The notes below the pieces were generated by a model, which had not been told where the DNA came from, did no database searches, and saw only the letters and a list, made by a program, of their open reading frames with translations. 64,000 nt of DNA from Paraglaciecola polaris LMG 21857 (lineage in GTDB: Bacteria; Pseudomonadota; Gammaproteobacteria; Enterobacterales; Alteromonadaceae). Positions within the stretch are counted from its first letter, which is position 1. Each line of letters begins with the position of its first letter. Below, in pieces: positions 43,267 to 51,988 of this stretch. The stretch is from assembly GCF_000315055.1 (NCBI RefSeq), contig NZ_BAER01000118.1, positions 39,412 through 103,411 of the forward strand, read 5' to 3'. The position numbers were made by a program, and so were the translations under genes.

Positions 43267-45029
43267 AATGCTGGCCCCATGGAAAAATGAAAGCGCCAGG
43301 TCGTCTCTTCAACACTGTTTCCCCGAGCAAAATAAAAACGAATAGGACCCACAGGAGAAGACCAACTTGCACCTAACCCTATGCCCGTTGCCAAATCTTT
43401 GAAGGGTTTATCGCTGGCGTTGCCGATATCGGTAAAGACGGCCATGCGCCAGTCTTGTGCAACCGGGTACGAATACTCGATACTCGCCACGTTCAGGTAC
43501 TGGCCACCGGTTAATTCGCCCTCTTCTTCTGGTGATAAGGTATTTAAGGCAAAACCACGCACACTTTGATCCCCCCCGGCGAAGTAACGCAAACTAGAAG
43601 GCACTTGGGAAAAATCGTTGGTTGCTATGGCCCCTAACTCCGCCCGAGCAAAAAGTCGATGCTTGCCATATGAGCGCAACCATTTTGTCTGCAAACTAAT
43701 GCGCACTAAATCTATGTCTGACACCACTTCTTGGGTCGCCCCTTCAATGGTGTACTGTTGTTTATCGCCCCAGTTTATATCAAGCCCCCCACGTGTTCTG
43801 CGACGGCTTAGGGTCATACCAGGCAAGAGCAAGGTGGTCGTCTGTTCATCATCAGTGCCTTGGGTAAACTTTTCTTGCTCTAGGCGCAAGAAACCAATAC
43901 GTTGCCAATCGCTATCTGGCGATCCCCAATGACGCTGCACGGCTAACGTCAAGGCCTCACTTTTTGTATCGTTGTCGTTTTCAGCTTTGACGCCTGCCTG
44001 ATAACTGAGATAGTTATTCAATGGATCTTCCAACGGGACTTTGTACTTCACACTGATGTTCTGCTCAGGCTGAGAAATAAAGGCTTCCGCGGACAGACTA
44101 TGCCCCTTGCTGTTGACCCAAGGCCTCTGCCATTTAAAACGCAAACGTGGGCCACTATCAGTTGAAGCACCACCACCGATATTAAACGTATCTCTGGGTT
44201 TAGCGCTGGCAATCAATTGGATGGGCACATTGAGCCCATCCGCTTTGCTCACCAGAGGACGCGCGACGACTTGTTGAAAATAGCCGGTTAATTTTAAATT
44301 TTGATTAAATTCTGCGAGCTTATCGGCGTGGTAAGGGTCACCTTCTTTAAAGGTAGATACTTCTTTTATCAGGACTTGGGCTTTGTCATCATCCGGGATC
44401 TGTAATTCGCCGAAGGCATAGCGTTTACCCGGGGAAAATTGCAAGTCGACGTTGGCCAAATAGGTATCAAAGTCGATGCGAATTTCTTGCACAATAAATT
44501 TAGCATCAAAATAGCCGCGTATTTGCGCCATGGATAACAACTTACTTTTTAGCCCATCATATTGTCCTTGCTCTAAATACGACCCTTCTTTCAGTTCGGC
44601 TTTGCCGACAATGCCCTGCAATACATCATCTGCTTTGTCAGCGCCGACCAACTCGATATGTCGCTTACCAATTTTAACTCGAGTACCCGCTTGCACGGTG
44701 AGATACAACTCACTGCATTCTTTGTCTTTAGAAAGACGCATTTTTAGGGTTTCGAGTTGATAATAGCCCACAGCTTGCGCCGCTTTAGTTACAGCCTCTT
44801 TAACCGTTTGACGATAATTTTGCGTCAGTTCACAACTAACCGGAGCACCAATGATACCGATATACACATCGATATTGTCTTTGAGGCGACTGTCATCGAC
44901 CCCTTCAATATCAACTGATATTGCAAAGGCATTAGGCGCAATTAACGCCACAAGCGCAAAATAAAAAGTCCGCAGAGTAAACAAAGTAACCTCGGTAATT
45001 CGATAGCGAGCAGAACAAGGTCCATTCAT
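43263..45029 (-). CDS. tamA: Outer-membrane assembly protein TamA
   Basis: An Omp85-family barrel of 588 residues. After a signal sequence (YFALVALIAPNAFA) come three POTRA domains (about 38-270) and a 16-strand barrel with SLRYFAGGDQSVRGFALN and a C-terminal WRFHFSMGPAL. The frame opens at an ATG at 45029, which has no good ribosome-binding site; a TTG at 44984 with GAGG 5 nt upstream gives a more usual signal peptide, so the start is unsure. It is co-translated with tamB. Confidence 0.93.
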   Translation of the reverse strand: MNGPCSARYRITEVTLFTLRTFYFALVALIAPNAFAISVDIEGVDDSRLKDNIDVYIGIIGAPVSCELTQNYRQTVKEAVTKAAQAVGYYQLETLKMRLSKDKECSELYLTVQAGTRVKIGKRHIELVGADKADDVLQGIVGKAELKEGSYLEQGQYDGLKSKLLSMAQIRGYFDAKFIVQEIRIDFDTYLANVDLQFSPGKRYAFGELQIPDDDKAQVLIKEVSTFKEGDPYHADKLAEFNQNLKLTGYFQQVVARPLVSKADGLNVPIQLIASAKPRDTFNIGGGASTDSGPRLRFKWQRPWVNSKGHSLSAEAFISQPEQNISVKYKVPLEDPLNNYLSYQAGVKAENDNDTKSEALTLAVQRHWGSPDSDWQRIGFLRLEQEKFTQGTDDEQTTTLLLPGMTLSRRRTRGGLDINWGDKQQYTIEGATQEVVSDIDLVRISLQTKWLRSYGKHRLFARAELGAIATNDFSQVPSSLRYFAGGDQSVRGFALNTLSPEEEGELTGGQYLNVASIEYSYPVAQDWRMAVFTDIGNASDKPFKDLATGIGLGASWSSPVGPIRFYFARGNSVEETTWRFHFSMGPAL

Positions 45030-45102
45030 GTTTCGCTATCAGATTTAAAAAACAATGAATAAGCAAGCAAAATACATGACAAACTGTTAACAATGGCTGA
45101 AT

Positions 45103-46032
45103 TTAACCTTGTTGTGGTCCATCAGTCATGCCCAATTTTTTAGCGCCTGTCTCGTCGGCATCCCAGGGGCCAATATTGCCTGAACGCTTGGCTGCAAACC
45201 ACATTGTCATAAAGTCTTTAATCAACTTTTGCTCAATTTCTATGGCGCGTTCCGTTGGACAAAAAATAGCAACGGTGACCACTGAATCCCCAACTTCTGA
45301 GGTCGAAACATTAATATGCGGATCAGGTCCGGCAATTTTTACATCCAAGCGTCGCTCAATTGTTTGACTATAACGATAAGCCACATCTTTAAAATCTTCA
45401 CAGTAGCGCTCTGCGTTTAGTTGTAATTGATCAATGAACAAGTATGGATTAACACTCTGGTCCCGGGTGATATTAAAATGATGGGTGGCGTATCGTTTTA
45501 GAAAGTTAAGGTTTTTAATCGTGTTAGTGATCATCGCATTGTTAGGAATAAACAGCGTTTTACCTGTGTATTCGTATTTGTGGATATCAACTTCGAGTAA
45601 AGTACTTTTCATCCAATCTGTTTCAGATACTTCCCCAACGATTTCCCCAACTTGTACCCAGTCTCCAATGCGGAAAGGTCGTGTTGAGGCCAAGTAAAAA
45701 AAACCAATCACACATTGAATAAACTCACGAGTGGCCAATACAATCGCCACCGCAAATGCCGCGATAGACAAAGCGAAGTTTTGTAATTCGCCAGCCCATA
45801 AACCGAGTAATAAAAACAACATCACAAAATTCAAAAGGTTCTTAATGTTGTTGACTAAATCACGCTTATCTTTCCCTTTATTGATAGCCCGATTGCGCAC
45901 AGTTTTAACCAATGCATATTTCACCCCTAGGGTGACAAACGTCATTATGATGGTTAGCACAACCTTATTGTTTAACAAGGCGCTAAGGAAAAGGGTGAAA
46001 TGTTCTAAAAATGGCGGAAAATCTATACTCAT
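45103..46032 (-). CDS. MscS-family mechanosensitive channel
   Basis: A 309-residue channel with three to four hydrophobic segments, the pore helix with ALSIAAFAVAIVLATREFIQ, and the beta domain entry FRIGDWVQVGEIVGEVSETDW with FIPNNAMITNTIKN. The C-terminal cytoplasmic domain is full-length. It lies 134 nt downstream of the next MscS-type gene, on the same strand. Confidence 0.9.
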   Translation of the reverse strand: MSIDFPPFLEHFTLFLSALLNNKVVLTIIMTFVTLGVKYALVKTVRNRAINKGKDKRDLVNNIKNLLNFVMLFLLLGLWAGELQNFALSIAAFAVAIVLATREFIQCVIGFFYLASTRPFRIGDWVQVGEIVGEVSETDWMKSTLLEVDIHKYEYTGKTLFIPNNAMITNTIKNLNFLKRYATHHFNITRDQSVNPYLFIDQLQLNAERYCEDFKDVAYRYSQTIERRLDVKIAGPDPHINVSTSEVGDSVVTVAIFCPTERAIEIEQKLIKDFMTMWFAAKRSGNIGPWDADETGAKKLGMTDGPQQG

Positions 46033-46165
46033 TTACGGCTTCATACTTGTTTGGCGGTTTGAATCGGCGAACCCCATATCAATTTATATTTGGGGACCGC
46101 ACTTTAGTGTCATTATCTAGGCTATTTTAGCATGCTTAGTCTTGCCGGATGTGCAGGTCGTGGGA

Positions 46166-46768
46166 TTATTTTTTGCGTGAATGCTGTATTTTTCGTTCCG
46201 GTCTATCGGTAAATTTACCCACAGTTTTCCATTTCGCTCTGGGGTTAATAACACTCGGACGCGTTAAAATTAGATTATTCGGATACACAATAATTTCTCT
46301 GTCTTCTGTAATCAACTTGGTATTAAATAAATTAATTTCAGAAATAAAACCTTCTACGTAATTATCCGCGTCTAACACTCGAATGAAATTACCTCGCCTG
46401 AAAGAGGTTTGAAACAACAACAAAAAATAAGCAGTAATGTTACTGAGCAAAGACCAACTGGCGAAAAATGCCACCCCAGTAAGGGTAATAAGTGAGGTAG
46501 AAATGACCAGTAAGCCACTAAAGTCGATCCCCCACGCAATCAAAATAACCGCAAAAGTTAAGATCCCCACCACGAGACGAATAATATGGTAAGCCCGGAT
46601 CACTTCGGGCGTTTTTAAATTACTTTCATCGATTTTCTTTTCAATTCTTGGCAAGGTCCACTTAGTTACCAGTACGTAAACTAGCAGCATCACGGCCGTC
46701 CAAACTAAGCTTCCCATGTAGTGGTTCGCCCAATCTATGATGCTATTAACCCATTGTGTTTCTAACAT
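46166..46768 (-). CDS. Short MscS-like channel protein
   Basis: A 200-residue MscS-domain protein with three or four transmembrane segments, the pore region ISTSLITLTGVAFFASWSLL and the beta domain FRRGNFIRVLDADNYVEGFI with YPNNLILTRP. The large cytoplasmic alpha/beta vestibule of normal MscS is missing, replaced by a short basic tail. It is close to another MscS gene and could assemble with it or work as a minimal channel. Confidence 0.87.
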   Translation of the reverse strand: MLETQWVNSIIDWANHYMGSLVWTAVMLLVYVLVTKWTLPRIEKKIDESNLKTPEVIRAYHIIRLVVGILTFAVILIAWGIDFSGLLVISTSLITLTGVAFFASWSLLSNITAYFLLLFQTSFRRGNFIRVLDADNYVEGFISEINLFNTKLITEDREIIVYPNNLILTRPSVINPRAKWKTVGKFTDRPERKIQHSRKK

Positions 46769-47085
46769 GTATTACAATCCAACTCGTGAAGGTATCTGCC
46801 AACGATTGATATACCTTATTTTAGGTTTAGTTTACGGGCAATTTAATGAAAAAGTGCATGCTAGTCGATAAGTGAATAGCAAGTAAAGCAGATTGACGTC
46901 TGGGCGCAATGCCAGCGATGAAAACAACACTTTTGCTTGCAAAAATAAGACGATAGCGAAATAAATAATTGTGTTTTTACGATCCCATGTGCAATTCTTC
47001 AATGCTCGTGTAAGATTAAATTGTAAAAAAATACGTTACGAAACGAATCCCCGACAAGATGTGGGCTAACAGGGTTGAAGTACTA
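46769..47085. other. Divergent spacer upstream of the copper-protein operon
   Basis: A 317-nt gap between divergent genes (short MscS on the minus strand, copper-site protein on the plus strand). No supported ORF and no clear terminator. It must carry the promoter for the downstream four-gene set; an AT-rich stretch at 46950-47040 is the likeliest place. Confidence 0.5.
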
Positions 47086-47766
47086 ATGAAAAAAGGTCTG
47101 ATTTTTTACGCTATACCAAAGCGGTGGTTAAATAAGTTGGCAATTATTATTACCTCACTGGTAGTGTTTTCAGCTAGCGCCGCACAAGAGATACGTTTCA
47201 AAGTAGTAGATCAGTCGGGTAATCCTGTTCCCAATGCAGTAGTCAGTGCCCAAGGAGAACCACAGGATCACATTGATGACATGGCCGTTATGGATCAAGT
47301 CAATTCGCAATTTCTCCCCCATGTCTTAGTTGTACAAAAAAATCAGTCTGTGCGGTTTCCGAACAGCGACGATATTCGCCACCATATTTATAGTTTCTCC
47401 CAGCCGAAACCATTTGAAATCCGCTTATATAAGGGAGAGGGTTCAAGTCCGGTGACATTCGACAAGCCAGGCGTTGTGGTACTCGGGTGTAATATTCATG
47501 ACCAAATGATCGGTTATATCTATGTTGCCGAACACGAATTAACCGCCTTAACAGATGAGAATGGCGAAGCTATCTTGCACACTCAGGCGACCGAATTTCA
47601 TGTTTGGCAGGCCAAATTATCCACCAGTAATTCGGAACGTATTACCGTCACCCGAGAGACCTCAGATAGTGCGGTGCAAAACGTCACATTGAATCTGCTC
47701 GAAGAAAAGAAGCCAGAGGTTAAACGTCGTAAATTTTCTCGGAAATTCTCATCTGGAGCCCACTAA
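47086..47766 (+). CDS. Exported cupredoxin-like protein with type 1 copper site
   Basis: A 226-residue periplasmic protein with a signal peptide (hydrophobic 16-30, ASAAQ). The fold has a beta-rich first half with VVDQSGNPVPNAVVS and the cupredoxin ligands H99 (or H100) in DIRHHIYSF, then C135, H138 and M141 in LGCNIHDQM. This is the methylamine-utilisation-protein/plastocyanin-like group seen in many marine bacteria. The basic C-terminal tail KRRKFSRKFSS is unusual. I use the ATG at 47086; an ATG at 47059 adds nine residues. The stop lies directly before the TTG start of the EAL gene. Confidence 0.82.
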   Translation: MKKGLIFYAIPKRWLNKLAIIITSLVVFSASAAQEIRFKVVDQSGNPVPNAVVSAQGEPQDHIDDMAVMDQVNSQFLPHVLVVQKNQSVRFPNSDDIRHHIYSFSQPKPFEIRLYKGEGSSPVTFDKPGVVVLGCNIHDQMIGYIYVAEHELTALTDENGEAILHTQATEFHVWQAKLSTSNSERITVTRETSDSAVQNVTLNLLEEKKPEVKRRKFSRKFSSGAH

Positions 47767-50094
47767 TTGGCCACTAGAAAATTAAACCAAAGCATATTTC
47801 GACTCGTTGTTGGGCTCGTTATGCTGACCGCTATGATGATACTCATAAACGTCTGGACCTCGACCAGTAAGCACGCTAAAAACCAGTTAAATGGCGACCT
47901 TAAAGTTGCACAGAATGTATTTGAGCAGGTCCTTGAGAACCGTGAAAACGTACTTTATAACTCGGCCAATGTATTAACCGCCGACTTCGGCTTTAAGCAA
48001 GCGGTAGCAACCGGCGATAAACCGACTATAGACAGTGCCTTGTACAATCATGGCGCACGGATCAGTGCCGATGTAATGGCATTGGTTTCTCTGGATGGTA
48101 CAAATATCACCAGCGTTCCCCAAATACTGCAAGCAGAAGAAACCTTTCCTTACCCACGCGTAATACAAAATGCGATTGTAAATGGTGGAGCATCTTCGTT
48201 ATTACTGATTAATCAGCGTCTATACCAAGTCATGATGTTGACCATAGACGCACCCACCCCCATCGCCGTCGCCGTGATTGGTTTTGAAATAAACCAAGAG
48301 TGGGGACAACAATTAAAAAACGTAACCCAGCTTGAAACCACCATTGAAGTGCAGGTAAATGGTGAGAAAAACTTTACTATCAGTACTCTGCCTGATGAAA
48401 TGGTGCCACTGGCTTTGTCTGAGCAAGGCCAAACTTTATCTTGGTTATCTCTTACACTATTCAATGACGTGCCTTACGTATCAAGACAATTTTTATTGGC
48501 AGATGAAGGGAACTTTAAAGTCTTAATCACCCTATCAAACGATGTACATCGTTTATTTGCAGACTTCAGTGCTTTGCAATTGAATATCTCGCTTATTGCC
48601 GTTTTAGCCATCATTCTGGCGTTATGCTTTGCCGCCCTTTTTTCCCGAAAAGTGGCAAACCCCCTTGTGGCTTTAGCCGAGATTGCCCAGCGTATTTCGA
48701 CCGGCGATTACAACAAAGAAATCATTACCGAGTCTAGCTCCACAGAAGTCACAAACCTAGCCGTTGCGCTGGAATCGATGCAATCAAATATTCGTCAGCG
48801 CGAAGAGAAAATCAGCTATCAGGCACAACATGACATACTAACCGGGCTGAATAATCGCTACAATATGGAAGCCTTACTCAACGCAAAGTTTGAGCAAAAC
48901 AAGTCCTTTCAAGTGTTTGGGATCAACGTATTTGGGTTTCGCAGTATCAATGACGTATTTGGCTATCATAATGGTGATATTTGTCTGCAAATATTAGCCA
49001 AGCGTTTAGTCGAACACGGCGGTTTAGGTGCACGCTTAGCTGGCGGCGAATTATTATGGGTACCTGATAAGTTTATTACCCATGAGCAAGTCGTACAGTT
49101 TAAAAATACCTTAGAAGAACCAATCGAAACCGGTGATGCCTCGATTATCACCAAGGTTTCAATCGGTATGCTCAACTGTCCGGTTGATGCGAGTAATGCA
49201 GAAGAGTTGTTTAGGCGCATGAATATTGTGCTTGATGAAACCCAGCTAACTGAGCAACTTTTACTTAACTATGAGCCTGAGTTCGAACATCGCTACCTTC
49301 GTCGTCTATCGATTATTGCCGAATTAAAAACCGCCCTCAATGACCGGCAAGATGAACTGAGCCTGTTTTATCAACCTAAATTAGATTTAACCAGTGGCAA
49401 AGTAACGAAAGTCGAAGCGCTAATTCGTTGGAATAACGCCATACTGGGTTTTGTTTCGCCGGAAGACTTTATTAACGTAGCGGAGCAAGCGGGATTTATA
49501 GGCAAAATTACCGACTGGGTGATCAACCAAGCAATCAAGGATGCAGTGTTACTTCGAGATTCAGGGCATGACATCAGCATCGCCATCAACTTGTCAGCCA
49601 AAGATGTGATGGACAATGCTTTATTGCCACATATCTTGTCTTTGATGGATGACTCCAAGCTCGATTGCAAAGCGTTGAGCTTCGAAATGACAGAAAGCGA
49701 TCTTGTAAGGGAACCAGAGAAAGCGATTAAACAGTTACAAGCCTTTCGCGAAAAAGGCTTCGAGCTCGCAATTGACGACTTTGGTACCGGCTATTCATCT
49801 ATGTCTTACTTGAAAAGTCTGCCGGTTACTACGTTAAAAGTAGATAAGAGTTTTGTACTCAAACTGGATTCCCAGCAGGGCGATCAGAAAATCGTGCGAA
49901 CGGTTATCGATTTAGCCCACAGTTTTGGCTTAAACGTCGTTGCAGAAGGTATCGAAAACCAAGCTACTCTTCAACTTTTACATGGCTGGGGATGTGAGTT
50001 AGCCCAGGGGTTTTATATGTGTAAACCTTTACCTTTTAACGACTTTATTCATTGGCACAATAAACATCAATCAACTAACTGGTTAGCAAAATGA
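47767..50094 (+). CDS. Membrane GGDEF-EAL c-di-GMP phosphodiesterase
   Basis: A 775-residue inner-membrane signalling protein. Two transmembrane helices (about 10-30 and 270-290) bracket a periplasmic dCache-like sensor, then HAMP (about 290-345), a GGDEF domain whose motif is degenerate (GGELL in LAGGELLWV), and an EAL domain with VEALIRW and DDFGTGYSS intact. It should break down c-di-GMP, with the GGDEF part serving as a regulator. The start is TTG directly after the previous stop, with GGAG 8 nt upstream; no ATG competes. It overlaps the DUF3034 gene by 4 nt. Confidence 0.88.
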   Translation: MATRKLNQSIFRLVVGLVMLTAMMILINVWTSTSKHAKNQLNGDLKVAQNVFEQVLENRENVLYNSANVLTADFGFKQAVATGDKPTIDSALYNHGARISADVMALVSLDGTNITSVPQILQAEETFPYPRVIQNAIVNGGASSLLLINQRLYQVMMLTIDAPTPIAVAVIGFEINQEWGQQLKNVTQLETTIEVQVNGEKNFTISTLPDEMVPLALSEQGQTLSWLSLTLFNDVPYVSRQFLLADEGNFKVLITLSNDVHRLFADFSALQLNISLIAVLAIILALCFAALFSRKVANPLVALAEIAQRISTGDYNKEIITESSSTEVTNLAVALESMQSNIRQREEKISYQAQHDILTGLNNRYNMEALLNAKFEQNKSFQVFGINVFGFRSINDVFGYHNGDICLQILAKRLVEHGGLGARLAGGELLWVPDKFITHEQVVQFKNTLEEPIETGDASIITKVSIGMLNCPVDASNAEELFRRMNIVLDETQLTEQLLLNYEPEFEHRYLRRLSIIAELKTALNDRQDELSLFYQPKLDLTSGKVTKVEALIRWNNAILGFVSPEDFINVAEQAGFIGKITDWVINQAIKDAVLLRDSGHDISIAINLSAKDVMDNALLPHILSLMDDSKLDCKALSFEMTESDLVREPEKAIKQLQAFREKGFELAIDDFGTGYSSMSYLKSLPVTTLKVDKSFVLKLDSQQGDQKIVRTVIDLAHSFGLNVVAEGIENQATLQLLHGWGCELAQGFYMCKPLPFNDFIHWHNKHQSTNWLAK

Positions 50095-50945
50095 CCCAAA
50101 AAATATCAAGTATGTCGTACTACCTCGGTTTTATATTCGCTCTTTGCTCCAGCTTAGTCTCGGCGCAAGATGGCAAACTGATTGGCACCGCAGGCTTAGT
50201 GCAATTAGAAGGAAGTGGCGGCGGTGGTATTGTCCCTTGGGCCACGTTGGCAGGCTACGACAGTAGGGACCAAATTTCTGTCAGTGCAGTCGCCACTCAA
50301 GTGGATGTAGATGACTACCGCTTGAACGTATTAGGCATTAGCGCATCGTTTTATGATCGGGTTGAAGTCAGCGTGGCCCAGCACCGCTTTGATTTAAAAG
50401 GAGCCGGGGTAGATATCAAGCAAAATATATACGGTGTTAAGTACCGTGTATATGGTGACGTAGTGTATTCAGACTGGCCACAAATCAGCGTTGGCGCACA
50501 ACATAAAGTATTGGAGGATGAAGGTATAGCCAGCGCCGTAGGGGCAGATAAAACCGGTAGTGGTACCGATTTCTACATTGCGGCAACCAAAGTACACCTC
50601 GGAGCTATCGCTGGCTATAACGCCGTTTGGAACCTCACCGCTCGTGCGACCAAAGCAAATGAAATGGGCTTACTTGGTTATGGTGGAATAAAAAATGACA
50701 ATTATGAAGTCATGTTAGAAGCCTCCGCAGGTATTTTATTTTCTCGTCACTTTGCAGTAGGTGTGGAATATCGACAAAAACCCGATAATCTCGGATTAGG
50801 CGAAGATGACTGGAAAGACTTATTCGTCACCTATATACCCAGTAAAGACTTCAGCATTACGCTAGCCTGGGCGGACTTAGGTAAAATTGCCGGAGCCGAT
50901 GGTCAAGACGGATTATACCTTTCTTTTAACGGACAACTTTGGTGA
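50091..50945 (+). CDS. DUF3034 family outer-membrane-like protein
   Basis: A 284-residue exported protein (signal peptide ends VSA-QDG). The mature part has the DUF3034 start KLIGTAGLVQLEGSGGGGIVP and a long pattern of alternating polar and hydrophobic residues with YRVYGD and EYRQKPDN, suggesting a small beta-barrel ending in an aromatic residue (NGQLW). It is tightly coupled: 4-nt ATGA overlap with the EAL gene and only a few nt to the globin gene. The family has no established function. Confidence 0.82.
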   Translation: MTQKISSMSYYLGFIFALCSSLVSAQDGKLIGTAGLVQLEGSGGGGIVPWATLAGYDSRDQISVSAVATQVDVDDYRLNVLGISASFYDRVEVSVAQHRFDLKGAGVDIKQNIYGVKYRVYGDVVYSDWPQISVGAQHKVLEDEGIASAVGADKTGSGTDFYIAATKVHLGAIAGYNAVWNLTARATKANEMGLLGYGGIKNDNYEVMLEASAGILFSRHFAVGVEYRQKPDNLGLGEDDWKDLFVTYIPSKDFSITLAWADLGKIAGADGQDGLYLSFNGQLW

Positions 50946-50950
50946 GCACT

Positions 50951-51376
50951 ATGAAACACACCCTAATTATCGTACTTGTATCGCTGTTTTTCGGGCTAAG
51001 CGCCTGCTCAACAACCTCAGAGCAATCCGTTTATGCACAAATGGGCGGCCAGCAAAAAGTGGAGGAAGTGGTAGATAACTTCATCACAGAAATAGAATTT
51101 GATCCGGTCATTTATGAATACTTTAAAGATTCAAATATTGATCGTTTCAGAGAAAAACTTATTGAGCATGTGTGCCATTTGACGGGCGGACCATGCGAAT
51201 ATACCGGTGACACTATGGTGCAAGTGCATACGGGTATGGACATAACCGAAACGGACTTTAATCGCGGTGTGGATCTGTTTATTAATGCCATGGATAAAGC
51301 GCAAATATCGCACCCGATTCAGAACAAGGTATTGGCTATTCTGGCTAAAACACGTAAAGAAATGTTATATATTTAG
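50951..51376 (+). CDS. Lipoprotein group I truncated haemoglobin
   Basis: A 141-residue globin with a lipobox LSAC (Cys19) at the end of the signal peptide, so it is anchored in the envelope instead of being cytoplasmic. The truncated-haemoglobin features are a distal FREKLIEHVCHLTGGPCEY with Gly pairs, and the proximal His93 in MVQVHTGM, followed by the final helix VLAILAKTRKEMLY. Extra cysteines (75, 82) could pair. It is the last gene of a set with copper-site protein, c-di-GMP phosphodiesterase and DUF3034 protein, which points to gas or redox sensing outside the cytoplasm. Confidence 0.87.
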   Translation: MKHTLIIVLVSLFFGLSACSTTSEQSVYAQMGGQQKVEEVVDNFITEIEFDPVIYEYFKDSNIDRFREKLIEHVCHLTGGPCEYTGDTMVQVHTGMDITETDFNRGVDLFINAMDKAQISHPIQNKVLAILAKTRKEMLYI

Positions 51377-51453
51377 CGATAGTCTCGGCAGCAACACTTT
51401 TATCAGGCCGCCAAGCGCGGCCTTTTTTATTGCTAAACAAGCTACTTTAATCC

Positions 51454-51927
51454 CTATCCAACCAGGTAGGTGCCTGTACCCGACGCAATATGTTGTCCGT
51501 CTTCGTTGTGCAACTCCATTCGACACACGGCTACTTTGCGTCCTCGGCGTATTACACTGGCCGTTGCGATGAACTCTTGCCCTTTTCCCGGGCGCAAATA
51601 ATCAACTCGCATATCGATAGTGCCATTGTTAGCTAGGGTATCTTTAAAAGCGTCAACTTCGTCTGACTTAAGTTGTTTAATGCCATACATCAATGCCACT
51701 ATGCTACCCACGGTATCGAGAATGGCGGCAGTAGCTCCACCATGCAAAATTTTGTGCACAGGATTGCCCATCAGTGAGTCATTCCATGGCATGCGGATTT
51801 GTACTTCGTGATCCTCCAGTGTTTCAATTTGAAACCCCAAAGCTTTATTAAACGGCATGTTATGCTGAAAAAACTCCAATACGAACTCTGCCAATTTTTC
51901 TGGAGTTAAGTTTTTGTTATCGCTCAC
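51454..51927 (-). CDS. yigI: YigI-like PaaI/hotdog thioesterase
   Basis: A 157-residue acyl-CoA thioesterase of the hotdog fold. The sequence FNKALGFQIETLEDHEVQIRM, then ILHGGATAAILDTVGS and the DYLRPGKGQEF strand, match the PaaI/YigI family, in which His and Gly of HGG bind substrate. In E. coli yigI also sits near recQ and rarD, so synteny supports the name. It is divergent from recQ by 58 nt. Confidence 0.85.
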   Translation of the reverse strand: MSDNKNLTPEKLAEFVLEFFQHNMPFNKALGFQIETLEDHEVQIRMPWNDSLMGNPVHKILHGGATAAILDTVGSIVALMYGIKQLKSDEVDAFKDTLANNGTIDMRVDYLRPGKGQEFIATASVIRRGRKVAVCRMELHNEDGQHIASGTGTYLVG

Positions 51928-51988
51928 GTTATCTTCCTTATATTAGCGAAGATCCCAATGTGACTAACTTTTTATCTATTGGCAAGTG

